This document shows positions 43,385-53,176 of a stretch of DNA of 64,000 nt, piece after piece. The DNA is from Bin95 sp965220855. GTDB taxonomy: Bacteria > Pseudomonadota > Alphaproteobacteria > Bin95. The notes under the pieces were generated by a model. It was not told the DNA's origin. It saw only the letters and a list, made by a program, of their open reading frames with translations, and made no database searches. Both the position numbers and the translations under genes were made by a program. Within the stretch, counting starts at the first letter, position 1. Each line of letters opens with the position of its first letter. Location: the NCBI GenBank assembly GCA_965220855.1, contig CBDCQY010000002.1, forward strand, positions 124,001 through 188,000, in the 5' to 3' direction.

Positions 43385-44848
43385 TCAGCCGCCATAACGC
43401 CGCCGGATATGGCGCAGAAAGGCGCCGGCGTCCAGCGCCCGCCCGGTCGCCCGTTCGAGCAAGGCGTCGGAGGAGGGGTCGAAGCAGCCGCGCTCATGGA
43501 CATGCTCGCGGAGCCAGCCGGTCAGCGCCCCGAACTCGCCCCGCTCGAGATCCCGGTCGAGCTCCGGCAGCGCGTCGCGCATGGCCTCCGCCAGCTGCGC
43601 GGCGGCCAGCGCGCCCAGCGAATATGTCGGGAAGTAGCCGAAGGCGCCCATCGCCCAGTGCGTGTCCTGCAGGCAGCCCTCGCGCGGCGTCGGCGGACGC
43701 AGGCCGAGCAGCGCCTCCATGCCGTCGTCGAAGGCGTCGGGCAGGTCCGCCGGGTCGAGCGCGCCCGAGACCATGGCGGTCTCGCAGCGATGCCGCAGCA
43801 CGATATGGAGCGGGTAGGAGACCTCGTCCGCCTCGACGCGGATGAAGCCCGGCTCCACATGGGTCAGCACGCGATAAAGCCGGTCCGGCTCCCACGCGCC
43901 CGCCTCTCCGAGCTCCTCGCGGAGCAGGCGCGCATAATGGACCGCGAAGGGCCGCGAGCGGCAGGCGATCATCTCGATCGACAGCGACTGGCTTTCATGG
44001 GCGGTCATGCCGCGGTCGCTCCCGACCGGCTGGCGGCGCCAGTCCGCCGGCAGGCCGCGCATGTAGAGCGCGTGGCCGGCCTCGTGCAGCACCGCCATCG
44101 CCGCTTCGCCGGGCGGCCCGGAATAGCGCGTCGTGATGCGCACATCGTCCGGCTCGCCGGTGGTGAAGGGGTGGGCGGAGGTGTCGAGGCGCACATGGTC
44201 TGCGTCGAGGCCCAGCATGGCCATCATGCGCTGCGAGAGGCGCTCCAGCGCCTCGCGGGGTCCGTCGGGGCCGGGCGGTTTCGGGCCGCCGCGCGCCCGG
44301 TCCAGAATGGCGGGCAGCGCGGCCTCCAGCTTCGCGAACAGCGCCGCCACGCCGGCGCCGGTCCGGCCGGGGTCGAAGTCGTTCAGCAGCGCGTCATAGG
44401 GCGCCACGCCCAGCGTCTCGCCCTTGATGCGCGCCTCCTCGCGCACGCGCGCCACCACCTCGCGGAGCGCCGGCAGAAAGGCGGCGAAATCGCCCTCGGC
44501 GCGGGCCGCGGCCCAGACCGCCTGCGCCTTTGAGACGGCGCGCGCCTTCGCCTCCACCAGGTCCGGCGGCACCGCCATGGCGGCGCCGTGCAGGCGGCGC
44601 ATCTCGCGCAGATTGGCCGCCCGCCAGGGGTCGTCCGCCGACGCGACGGCCAACGCCTCGGCGCATTCCGGCGCGACCAGCAGTTCATGCGCGATCCCCT
44701 CCAGCGCCGCCATCTGGTGGCCGCGCCCGGCCTCCCCGCCCGGCGTCGCATAGGTCAGCGAATACCACTCCACCGTGGCGGCGGCGGCCCTCAAGGCCGC
44801 GATCCGGGCAAAGCGGCCCTCCAGCTTCCGATAGGCGTCATTCGCCAT
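43385..44848 (-). CDS. Carboxypeptidase M32 (thermostable carboxypeptidase family)
   Basis: A 487-residue zinc metallocarboxypeptidase of the M32 family. The HExxH zinc motif is HEAGH in MAVLHEAGHALYMRGL (about residues 264-268), followed by the family segments GSDRGMTAHESQSLSIEM, ADEVSYPLHIVLR and GCLQDTHWAMGAFGYFPTYSLGALAAAQL. It would remove C-terminal residues from peptides in the cytoplasm. The ATG at 44848 is chosen over one further upstream because it gives the family start (NDAYRKLEGRFARIAAL) and has a purine-rich site. It could serve in peptide recycling, but that is not shown. Confidence 0.93.
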   Translation of the reverse strand: MANDAYRKLEGRFARIAALRAAAATVEWYSLTYATPGGEAGRGHQMAALEGIAHELLVAPECAEALAVASADDPWRAANLREMRRLHGAAMAVPPDLVEAKARAVSKAQAVWAAARAEGDFAAFLPALREVVARVREEARIKGETLGVAPYDALLNDFDPGRTGAGVAALFAKLEAALPAILDRARGGPKPPGPDGPREALERLSQRMMAMLGLDADHVRLDTSAHPFTTGEPDDVRITTRYSGPPGEAAMAVLHEAGHALYMRGLPADWRRQPVGSDRGMTAHESQSLSIEMIACRSRPFAVHYARLLREELGEAGAWEPDRLYRVLTHVEPGFIRVEADEVSYPLHIVLRHRCETAMVSGALDPADLPDAFDDGMEALLGLRPPTPREGCLQDTHWAMGAFGYFPTYSLGALAAAQLAEAMRDALPELDRDLERGEFGALTGWLREHVHERGCFDPSSDALLERATGRALDAGAFLRHIRRRYGG

Positions 44849-44891
44849 GTCCCCGTCTCCCTTGCATCCATGCGCCGCCACCATACCGCAA

Positions 44892-44897
44892 ATTATA
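44892..44897 (-). promoter_or_regulatory. Candidate -10 element upstream of carboxypeptidase gene
   Basis: A perfect TATAAT is read on the minus strand about 45 bases ahead of the carboxypeptidase start, in an unusually AT-rich patch. No convincing -35 lies at the right distance, so this is only suggestive. Confidence 0.3.
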
Positions 44898-45016
44898 GAG
44901 CTTTTTTGCGTTGAAAATTCGTAACATATTGTGGAAACCGGCGGCGCGCCGCCCGCCGGGGCACTATATGGGCAGAATGTCCAGGGAAGCCTCGGCAGGG
45001 TCGGGGCCCACGCGGT

Positions 45017-45044
45017 TTGACAGACGCGCCGGGGGCGCTATAAC
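45017..45044 (+). promoter_or_regulatory. Putative sigma70-type promoter of rpsD
   Basis: TTGACA (45017-45022) and TATAAC (45039-45044) are separated by 16 bases and lie about 100 bases ahead of the rpsD start. Both boxes are near consensus in otherwise very GC-rich DNA. The leader could carry S4 autoregulation, but no specific structure was identified. Confidence 0.6.
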
Positions 45045-45145
45045 GCGCGGCATTCCCGGGAATGCGGGCGCTGGCGCCCCGTCCATGGCTTCGGGCATGG
45101 GCCTACCGGGACAACAACGACCGCAAAGGTGGGTGGCTGAACGCC

Positions 45146-45760
45146 ATGGCGAAACGCGAAAGCGCGAAATACAAGATCGACCGGCGCCTCGGCGTCAATC
45201 TCTGGGGCCGGCCCAAGAGCCCCTACAACCGGCGCGAATACGGCCCCGGCCAGCATGGCCAGCGGCGGCGCAAGCCGACCGATTTCGGTCTCCAGCTGCG
45301 CGCCAAGCAGCAGCTCAAGGGCCATTATGGCGACATTTCCGAAAAGCAGTTCCGCCGCCTCTATGAGGAGGCCGTGCGCCGGCGCGGCGACACCGGCGAG
45401 AACCTGATCGAGCTGCTGGAGCGCCGCCTCGACGCCACCGTCTATCGCATGAAGTTCGCGCCGACCATCTTCGCCGCGCGCCAGTTCGTCAACCACGGCC
45501 ATGTCAAGGTGAACGGCCGGCGCGTCAACATCCCCTCCTACCGGGTGCGCGACGGCGACGCCATCGAGGTCAAGGAGAAGTCGCGCACCATGGCGCTGGT
45601 GCTGGAGGCGATCGAATCGCCCGAGCGCGACGTGCCCGACTATCTCGCGGTCGATTTCAACGAGCTCAAGGGCACCTTCCAGCGCGGCCCCGGCCTGGCC
45701 GACGTGCCCTACGCCGTCCAGATGGAGCCGCATCTGGTGGTGGAGTTCTACTCCCGCTAA
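45146..45760 (+). CDS. rpsD: 30S ribosomal protein S4
   Basis: S4 binds 16S rRNA early in 30S assembly. The 204-residue protein shows the family start AKRESAKYKIDRRLGVNLWG, the GPGQHGQRRRKPTDFGLQLRAKQQ core, LLERRLDATVYRMKFA and the S4 RNA-binding domain FVNHGHVKVNGRRVNIPSYRVRDGDAIEV, ending VVEFYSR. It lacks the Cys zinc knuckle of some S4 proteins. Its neighbour on the opposite strand is grxD, with a repeat array between the two stops. The ATG at 45146 gives the exact family length; the upstream in-frame ATG would add unrelated residues. Confidence 0.97.
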   Translation: MAKRESAKYKIDRRLGVNLWGRPKSPYNRREYGPGQHGQRRRKPTDFGLQLRAKQQLKGHYGDISEKQFRRLYEEAVRRRGDTGENLIELLERRLDATVYRMKFAPTIFAARQFVNHGHVKVNGRRVNIPSYRVRDGDAIEVKEKSRTMALVLEAIESPERDVPDYLAVDFNELKGTFQRGPGLADVPYAVQMEPHLVVEFYSR

Positions 45761-45761
45761 A

Positions 45762-45782
45762 GCCCGTCCGGGACGGACGGGC
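45762..45782 (+). terminator. Terminator-like hairpin after rpsD
   Basis: A perfect 9-bp stem GCCCGTCCG/CGGACGGGC closes a 3-base loop (GGA), starting two bases after the rpsD TAA. There is no T run on this strand, so if it terminates it does so weakly or with Rho. The same hairpin begins every unit of the tandem array that follows. Confidence 0.5.
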
Positions 45783-46133
45783 GTCAGGCCGCGACGGCGG
45801 CCCGCCGCTTATGCGGCGCGCCCGCGCAGGCGCCGGCCAAGGGCCGGCTTGCCGCGAGCGACAAACAATCTAAATCCGTCCGGGACGGACGGGCTTCAGG
45901 CCGTGACGGCGGCCCGCCGCTTATGCGGCGCGCCCGCGCAGGCGCCGGCCAAGGGCCGGCTTGCCGTGAGCGATAAACAATCGGAAGCCGTCCGTCCGGG
46001 GCGGACGGGCTTCAGGCCGCGACGGCGGCCCGCCGCTTATGCGGCGCGCCCGCGCAGGCGCCGGCCAAGGGCCGGCTTGCCGCGAGCGATAGACAATCGG
46101 AAACCGTCCGGGACGGACGGGCTTCAGGCCGCC
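45764..46133. repeat. Tandem array of 112-116-bp palindromic repeats between rpsD and grxD
   Basis: Three nearly identical head-to-tail units start at 45764 (112 bp), 45876 (112 bp) and 45988 (116 bp, with an extra CCGT). A partial fourth copy begins at 46104 and runs into the end of grxD, sharing its stop region. Each unit has several palindromes: CCGTCCG-GGA-CGGACGG, CGCCGC-TTAT-GCGGCG and GCCGGCC-AAG-GGCCGGC. Copies differ at only a few positions, mostly transitions. There are no unique spacers, so this is not CRISPR. Short frames inside it are repeat translations, not genes. It looks like an amplified intergenic REP/terminator-type element. Confidence 0.88.
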
Positions 46134-46462
46134 ATGCCGGGCGTCTCGACGCCGCGTTCGTTCAGGAAGCCCTGCAGTTCGCCCGCGTCCCACATCTCGC
46201 GCACGATGTCGCAGCCGCCGACGAACTCGCCCTTGACATAAAGCTGCGGGATGGTCGGCCAGCCGGTGAACTCCTTGACGCCCTGCCGGACGTCCATGTC
46301 CGCCAGCACATTCACCGACTGATATTTGACGCCCATGTGATTCAGCACCCCGGCGACGACCGAGGAGAAGCCGCATTGCGGGAAGACCGGCGTGCCCTTC
46401 ATGAAGAGCACGACGTCGTTGTCATCGACGGTCTGCTGGATGGTGTTCATGACGTCGCTCAT
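46124..46462 (-). CDS. grxD: Monothiol glutaredoxin, Grx4/GrxD family
   Basis: A 112-residue monothiol glutaredoxin with the CGFS active site in PQCGFSSVV (about residues 29-32), VLFMKGTP before it, and the glutathione-binding WPTIPQLYVKGEFVGGCDIVREM. It binds a [2Fe-2S] cluster with glutathione and works with BolA proteins in iron-sulfur trafficking. The bolA-like gene lies 17 bases upstream on the same strand, supporting the partnership. Its last codons overlap the partial fourth repeat of the adjacent array. Confidence 0.95.
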   Translation of the reverse strand: MSDVMNTIQQTVDDNDVVLFMKGTPVFPQCGFSSVVAGVLNHMGVKYQSVNVLADMDVRQGVKEFTGWPTIPQLYVKGEFVGGCDIVREMWDAGELQGFLNERGVETPGMAA

Positions 46463-46479
46463 GCGCGTTCTCCCGGCGT

Positions 46480-46702
46480 TCAGGCGGTTTCGGGGGCGGC
46501 GGTGCTGAGCGCCAGCGCGTGCAGCTCGCCTCCCATGCGGCCCTGGAGGGCCCGATAGACGATCTGGTGCTGCTGCACGCGCGTCTTGCCGGCAAACGCG
46601 CCGGACACGACCTTCGCGGCGTAATGGTCGCCGTCGCCCGCCAGGTCCTCGATGACGACCTCGGCGTCCGGCAGCGCCTCGCGAATCAGGCGCTCGATCT
46701 CC

Positions 46703-46719
<17 letters not shown>
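46480..46719 (-). CDS. BolA family protein
   Basis: A 79-residue BolA-fold protein: MQAEEIERLIREALPDAEVVIEDLAGDGDHYAAKVVSGAFAGKTRVQQHQIVYRALQGRMGGELHALAL. The conserved helix-turn segment with the HQIVY motif and a late histidine match the BolA2/YrbA-like group that forms [2Fe-2S] complexes with monothiol glutaredoxins. It sits between purL and grxD. The start overlaps the purL stop region by 17 bases (or 11 if translation begins at the second ATG). Confidence 0.92.
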
Positions 46720-48900
<2,181 letters not shown>

Positions 48901-48904
<4 letters not shown>

Positions 48905-49554
48905 GCGGCGAGCGCGTCGAACAGCGCGCGCCCGTCCTCGCCGCCCAGCAGCGCCTCGGCGGCGCGCTCGGGATGCGGCATCAGGCCCAGCACATTGCGG
49001 CCCGCGTTCAGGATGCCGGCGATGTCGCCGAGCGAGCCGTTCGGATTGTCGAGATAGCGAAAGGCGATCCGGTCCTCGCCGGCGAGCCGGGCGAGCGTCG
49101 CTTCGTCGGCGAAATAGTTGCCGTCATGGTGGGCCACCGGCAGGCGGAGCGTCTGGCCCTTGCGGTAGCCGGCCGTGAAGGGGCTGGCGGTCGTTTCGAC
49201 GCGAAGCGCGACCCGGCGGCAGACGAAGCGCAGCCCCGCATTGCGCAACAGCGCGCCCGGCAGCAGCCCGCATTCGGTCAGCATCTGGAAGCCGTTGCAG
49301 ATGCCGAGCACGCGCACGCCGGCTTTCGCGGCCTCCATGACGGCGCGCATGATCGGCGCGCGCGCCGCCATGGCGCCCGGACGCAGATAGTCGCCCCAGG
49401 AGAAGCCGCCCGGCAGCACCACCAGATCGGCCGGCGGCAGCGCGGCCTCGGCGTGCCAGACCATGGCGGGCGCGCGGCCGGTGGCGGCCTCGAGCGCGAC
49501 CCGCGCATCGCGGTCGCAGTTCGAGCCGGGAAAGACGATGACGACCGCCCTCAT
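48901..49554 (-). CDS. purQ: Phosphoribosylformylglycinamidine synthase subunit PurQ
   Basis: The glutaminase subunit (217 residues). The class I amidotransferase triad is evident: the nucleophile in LGICNGFQML (C about residue 87), with the His-Glu in LMPHPERA near the C-terminus. It starts MRAVVIVFPGSNCDRD, the family start, and includes LPGGFSWGDYLRPGA. The ATG at 49554 lies in an ATGA overlap with purS; an upstream in-frame ATG reads through purS and is rejected. Confidence 0.97.
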
Positions 49555-49790
49555 GCGATTTCGATCGTGTAATCCTCGATCACCGGATTGGCGAGCAGCC
49601 GCTCGCACATGGCGGCGAGTTCGGCTTCGGCGGCGGCGGGGTCGCTCGCGGCGAGGTCGAGCTCGATCACCTTGCCCTGGCGCGCCGCCTCGACGCTCCC
49701 GAAGCCCAGGCCGGCCAGCGCCGCCGCCACCGCCTTGCCCTGGGGGTCGAGCACGCCGGCGCGCGGCATCACCACCACCCGCGCCTTCAT
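49551..49790 (-). CDS. purS: Phosphoribosylformylglycinamidine synthase subunit PurS
   Basis: A 79-residue PurS: MKARVVVMPRAGVLDPQGKAVAAALAGLGF, the standard start, then VRQGK-like ARQGKVIELDL and LLANPVIEDYTIEI. The dimer bridges PurL and PurQ and gates ammonia transfer. It overlaps purC by 4 bases and purQ by 4 bases. It is short enough that its true start is easily missed; 49790 gives the family length and a coupled ATGA junction. Confidence 0.94.
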   Translation of the reverse strand: MKARVVVMPRAGVLDPQGKAVAAALAGLGFGSVEAARQGKVIELDLAASDPAAAEAELAAMCERLLANPVIEDYTIEIA

Positions 49791-50545
49791 GCGCTGGCCT
49801 TGGGCAGCGTGTCGGCGCCGCTTTCCTGCAGGATGCCGAGTCGGCGCGCGACCTCCCGGTAGGCCTCGGCGACCTCGCCCAGGTCGCGGCGGAAGCGGTC
49901 CTTGTCGAGGATGCGGTTGGTGCGCGCGTCCCACAGCCGGCAGCTGTCCGGGCTCACCTCGTCGGCCAGCACGATGCGCACATCCTCCTGGCTGTAGAGG
50001 CGGCCGAACTCGACCTTGAAATCGACCAGGCGCAGCCCGGCGCCGAGGAACAGGCCGGAGAGATAGTCGTTGACCCGCAGCGCCAGGTTGAAGATGTCGT
50101 CCAGGTCCTGCGGCGAGGCCCAGCCGAAGGCGGTGATATGCTCCTCGGTGACCAGCGGATCCTCGAGCTCGTCGTTCTTGTAGTAATATTCCACGATCGA
50201 GCGCGGCAGCGGCGTGCCCTCCTCCACATTGAAGCGCTTGGAGAAGGAGCCGGCGGCGATATTGCGCACCACGACCTCGATCGGGATGATCTCGACCTCG
50301 CGGATCAGCTGCTCGCGCATGTTGAGCCGGCGCACGAAATGGGTGGGGATGCCCATCTCCTCCAGCCGCACCATGAGATATTCCGAGATGCGGTTGTTGA
50401 GCACGCCCTTGCCGGAGATGGTGGCTTTCTTGCGGTTGTTGAAGGCGGTGGCGTCATCCTTGAAATATTGAACCAGGGTTCCGGGCTCGGGGCCTTCGTA
50501 GAGAACTTTGGCCTTGCCCTCGTAGATGCGTTTGCGTCTTGCCAT
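49787..50545 (-). CDS. purC: SAICAR synthetase
   Basis: PurC joins CAIR with aspartate using ATP. The 252-residue protein shows the family start RKRIYEGKAKVLYEGPEPGTLVQYFKDDATAFN, GVLNNRISEYLM, PIEVVVRNIAAGSFSKRFN, and the ATP/metal motif LVDFKVEFG with LADEVSPDSCRLWD. It is the first gene of the purine run, with 5'-GGGGGTCCCC-type symmetric sequence just ahead of its ATG. The upstream flank is the IS remnant, so its promoter must lie in the short space around 50546-50650. Confidence 0.97.
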   Translation of the reverse strand: MARRKRIYEGKAKVLYEGPEPGTLVQYFKDDATAFNNRKKATISGKGVLNNRISEYLMVRLEEMGIPTHFVRRLNMREQLIREVEIIPIEVVVRNIAAGSFSKRFNVEEGTPLPRSIVEYYYKNDELEDPLVTEEHITAFGWASPQDLDDIFNLALRVNDYLSGLFLGAGLRLVDFKVEFGRLYSQEDVRIVLADEVSPDSCRLWDARTNRILDKDRFRRDLGEVAEAYREVARRLGILQESGADTLPKASA

Positions 50546-50904
50546 GGGGGTCCCCGAATGCCGCCCCGGCAAGGGTCCGGCAACGCGCCGGTCTTGCGGG
50601 CCGCACCCCGAACATAGCAATCCCGCCGCCGCTTCTCAACGCATTGTCCGGCCAACCCGTTCTTCCGGGAGCGCCAAGCGTCGAGCATCATGGCGCCGCC
50701 CCGCCGGGTCGCGGCGCGGTCCGGCCGAGTTCGGCGCGGGGCCTGTCGGCGCCGACCGCGAAATCGTTGTCGGCCAGCGCATAGGCGGCGCGCTGACCTC
50801 GGATGCCGGGGCGTTGCTTCTGGGCGCGGTGGACCGGTCACCCGGTCCGGTCACGCGCTTTGCGGGCTGCTTTTCGGACGCTCGCGCGTCGGGTCGCACG
50901 GTCC

Positions 50905-50945
50905 ATGCCATGGCGATGTGGATGCGCCTTGTGCTGTGTCGGACC
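50905..50945 (+). repeat. 41-bp inverted repeat, left arm
   Basis: An exact reverse complement of 51104-51144, with 158 bases between the arms. It lies at the deletion junction of the IS1380-type remnant and reads there as AMAMWMRLVLCRT, which is not transposase sequence. The right arm encodes the genuine C-terminal RHSTRRIHIAMA. The left arm is therefore the transplanted copy. Confidence 0.9.
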
Positions 50946-51103
50946 TCGACGGCCACCATGCGCGCCAACCAGCTTCGCCTCTGGTTCGCCTCCATGGCCT
51001 ATGTCCTGCTCTCGGCCTTGAGACGCCTGGCGCTCGCCGGAACCCGCCTCGCCAGAGCCACCTGCGGCTCGATACGCCTCAAGCTCCTCAAAATCGCCGC
51101 CCG

Positions 51104-51144
51104 GGTCCGACACAGCACAAGGCGCATCCACATCGCCATGGCAT
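51104..51144 (-). repeat. 41-bp inverted repeat, right arm
   Basis: The original copy of the 41-bp sequence, within the C-terminal coding part of the transposase remnant. Transcribed together, the two arms could form a long hairpin with a 158-base loop. Confidence 0.9.
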
Positions 51145-51200
51145 CCGCCTGCCCCCATGTCGATGTCTTCGCCCGCGCGCACCGTCGATTATGTGGCTGA

Positions 51201-51382
51201 CACCAGCCCAAGGCCCGAACACCGCTCTCCCGCCAACAACAGGAAACCCGCCCCGACATGCCCCGCGCCCCGAGCGCAACGGCTCCCCATGCCCTCACCG
51301 AACGAAAAACCAACCCGGGCCACCAAAACAGCCCAAAAGCCCACAAATCGCCTCTCAACAGGGCACCCGTGAGAAATGCGGG
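51201..51382. other. Right flank and probable right end of the IS remnant
   Basis: Between the transposase stop and the next gene lies a C-rich, A-rich stretch with no plausible gene. It ends ACCCGTGAGAAATGCGGG next to the TAG stop codon of the minus-strand gene at 51383. The last bases resemble an IS1380-type terminal repeat by eye; the matching left end was not found. Confidence 0.4.
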
Positions 51383-52357
51383 CTAATCGTCACTCCGCAA
51401 GTCGTCGAGAGATCGGTTCTCGACAGAGATTAATATCTCGGCGAACTCCTGCATGACGCGATTCAGGTCTTCCGTCGGTTCGACGCGATATTTCCCCCAC
51501 CTCCCATCGCCGGTCGTTTTCAACTTGAAGAAGTGGACCAGGCCATACCGCTGTAGATATTCCACCTGCGTCTTCGTCGAAGATCGGCTGTTCTCGTAAT
51601 CCTTGAGGCCGGCGTCGCTCACCAGTTTATCATGATTGGCCAAGGGATCTCGAAACAGCTGGCGGACAGCATTCAATGTTAAGCTATCCTCCGACAAAGC
51701 CACCGTGATCGCTATTTTGGCGGAGTCGGTATCGCGCAATCTTGTTCGTGCGCGCGATCGCATCGCCTCGGTGGACCACTGCTTCTCTTCTATCGCTTCG
51801 ACGTTTTCAACGTTAATGAGCGATACGATTTTTCTCCAGGATGCGAGCAATGCCGAATGGCATGCCACGACATGCAAATCATGATTCTTCGCGGAAACTA
51901 AATGGGATCGAATCTCCGGAATATATTCCTGCTCGAATACTTGCTTTAATGTCATCGTCCCCTTGATGCCTTTCCCCTCGTTGCCGTACTCGAACAGTCG
52001 ATACGGTTCGATATTCGTCAATAGCCTTTCGAACGGACCTCTCACGCGATTATCTGCCTTAATGCGTTCAATGCGCATGTCTTCATCCTTTGCAGCAGAG
52101 TCAATCGGGTTCACGAATGTACGGCGAAGTCGCTGTATCGAAATCTCCTTATCCATATCAAGCATCAGTAATGACAGCGTTGGCGCAACCATAGAATCCA
52201 TAAGAGAAAGGCGCCCCTTTCTTCGCAAACTCGGTGTCTCAAAGTTCTCGCGCTCGAGCTTTCGGATTAGCGGCAAGGCGCTGAACGTCTCGTTGAGACG
52301 AAGCAGACGCAAATGCCGCTCCAACGCCGCTTTACGTGCTTTCGAAAAGGTCACCAT
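51383..52357 (-). CDS. Hypothetical protein, 324 residues, low GC
   Basis: No family recognised. The protein is mainly helical and charged (SKARKAALERHLRLLRLNETF; EDMRIERIKADNRVRGPFERLL), with no signal peptide. Its C-terminal part, TKTQVEYLQRYGLVHFFKLKTTGDGRWGKYRVEP (about 265-300), has the look of a winged-helix segment. Codon use and base composition are much less GC-rich than the core genes, so it is probably transferred DNA. The ATG at 52357 lies 5 bases after the stop of the upstream secreted-protein gene; a TTG at 52393 is an alternative. Its stop codon coincides with the edge of the IS remnant, so the original C-terminus may be lost. Confidence 0.6.
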   Translation of the reverse strand: MVTFSKARKAALERHLRLLRLNETFSALPLIRKLERENFETPSLRRKGRLSLMDSMVAPTLSLLMLDMDKEISIQRLRRTFVNPIDSAAKDEDMRIERIKADNRVRGPFERLLTNIEPYRLFEYGNEGKGIKGTMTLKQVFEQEYIPEIRSHLVSAKNHDLHVVACHSALLASWRKIVSLINVENVEAIEEKQWSTEAMRSRARTRLRDTDSAKIAITVALSEDSLTLNAVRQLFRDPLANHDKLVSDAGLKDYENSRSSTKTQVEYLQRYGLVHFFKLKTTGDGRWGKYRVEPTEDLNRVMQEFAEILISVENRSLDDLRSDD

Positions 52358-52362
52358 GCGTT

Positions 52363-52953
52363 CTAACCATTCCCCCACGGGTTGAGTTGCCAACCATGCT
52401 CCAAAATCGTCTGCTTGCTCTTCACATCATCTTCAACCGCACCTTCCCTTGGAACATTCTTCAACCTCTCCTTGAGCAATTGCCAATATTCCTCTGAGTC
52501 CAGTCCGACCATAACTCTGAACGATGGGCCAGCGGGATCGAACTGCTCGCCAAATTTTCGATGGACGATCCCACACCCATGAGTATACGGCATCATCATG
52601 TAGTCGCCTTCACGCACATTCGCGGCGCCGCGGGTGACGGCGTTGATCGGGGGGCAACCGTCCTTCGCAACGATACTCTTCGCCGACAGTGCAGTAGTGA
52701 GGAACGGGTCGGTCCAGCGCTGCGTCGCGGGCCTCAGCAGGTCGGCCTGGAGGCGCCAGGCGGCGTTTCCGGCAATCATGGATGGGGCGTGGGCGCGCCA
52801 GTTGTCGGCGTCGGCCGGCGACATCGACATATGCCCGACATCGCGCCAGCACCCGAAATGCATCGATGCGCCCATGAGCGCCGCGCCGGTGGCGAACGCC
52901 GCGCCGGTCGGCAGCAACCCGATCAGTCCGAGAACAACGGTCAACATGCGCAT
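52363..52953 (-). CDS. Hypothetical secreted protein, 196 residues
   Basis: A signal peptide is evident (MRMLTVVLGLIGLLPTGAAFA). The mature part starts TGAALMGASMHFGCWRDVGHMSMSPADADNWRAHAPSMIAGNAAWRLQADLLRP and includes three cysteines and several Trp residues. A later part (SFRVMVGLDSEEYWQLLKERLKNVP) is helical. I recognise no family. GAGGAG sits 9 bases ahead of the ATG at 52953. Longer in-frame starts would translate the 23-bp direct repeats upstream and are rejected. It may be cotranscribed with the downstream low-GC gene. Confidence 0.62.
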   Translation of the reverse strand: MRMLTVVLGLIGLLPTGAAFATGAALMGASMHFGCWRDVGHMSMSPADADNWRAHAPSMIAGNAAWRLQADLLRPATQRWTDPFLTTALSAKSIVAKDGCPPINAVTRGAANVREGDYMMMPYTHGCGIVHRKFGEQFDPAGPSFRVMVGLDSEEYWQLLKERLKNVPREGAVEDDVKSKQTILEHGWQLNPWGNG

Positions 52954-53017
52954 AGTGCGGTCTCCTCGCCTCCTGGCGATAGCCAGAGAGGGTGCAGGAC
53001 AGAGCCGATCCGCGCAA

Positions 53018-53067
53018 TTTGAAGATTCGTGCGATAGCCGACTTTTTGAAGATTCGTGCGACAGCCG
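53018..53067. repeat. Pair of 23-bp direct repeats
   Basis: TTTGAAGATTCGTGCGATAGCCG (53018-53040 with one position variable) recurs at 53045-53067 with a single T-to-C change, the starts being 27 bases apart. The pair lies in the divergent gap between the secreted-protein gene and glyA, so it could be a regulator-binding site or a duplication scar. Confidence 0.8.
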
Positions 53068-53176
53068 GCGCAATGGGCCTCCATAGGGACCTGCCGCCCG
53101 GCCGCCGGCCGCGCGCTGGCGGGAGCGGCGGGATTTGCTAAGGTGGGCGGGCGTTCCTTATCGGAGGTGCTTGCGA

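Larger units (their letters stand above)
50720..51200 (+). pseudogene. IS1380-type transposase, internally deleted
   Basis: A continuous frame ending TGA at 51198-51200 carries the two ends of an IS1380-family DDE transposase with the catalytic middle missing. The N-terminal part has ADREIVVGQRIGGALTSDAGALLLGAVDR and FAGCFSDARASGRTVH. The C-terminal part has TMRANQLRLWFASMAYVLLSAL, ATCGSIRLKLLKIAARV, RRIHIAMASACPH and VFARAH. A full enzyme is about 430-450 residues; here roughly 160 remain. At the join sits an inverted copy of 41 bases from the C-terminal coding region. The element cannot make an active transposase. The family call rests on remembered conserved blocks. The left boundary is approximate. 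Confidence 0.78.

Noticed and set aside
45764..46133. CRISPR array
   Set aside because: Units abut without unique spacers and are far longer than CRISPR repeats; no cas genes are nearby.
45849..46241. Frames inside the repeat array that encode repetitive peptides
   Set aside because: They simply translate the 112-bp unit, cross into antisense of grxD, and have no start with a ribosome site.
50690..51433. A 247-codon plus-strand frame over the IS region
   Set aside because: It is out of frame with the recognisable transposase residues and gives a Pro/Arg/His-rich translation.
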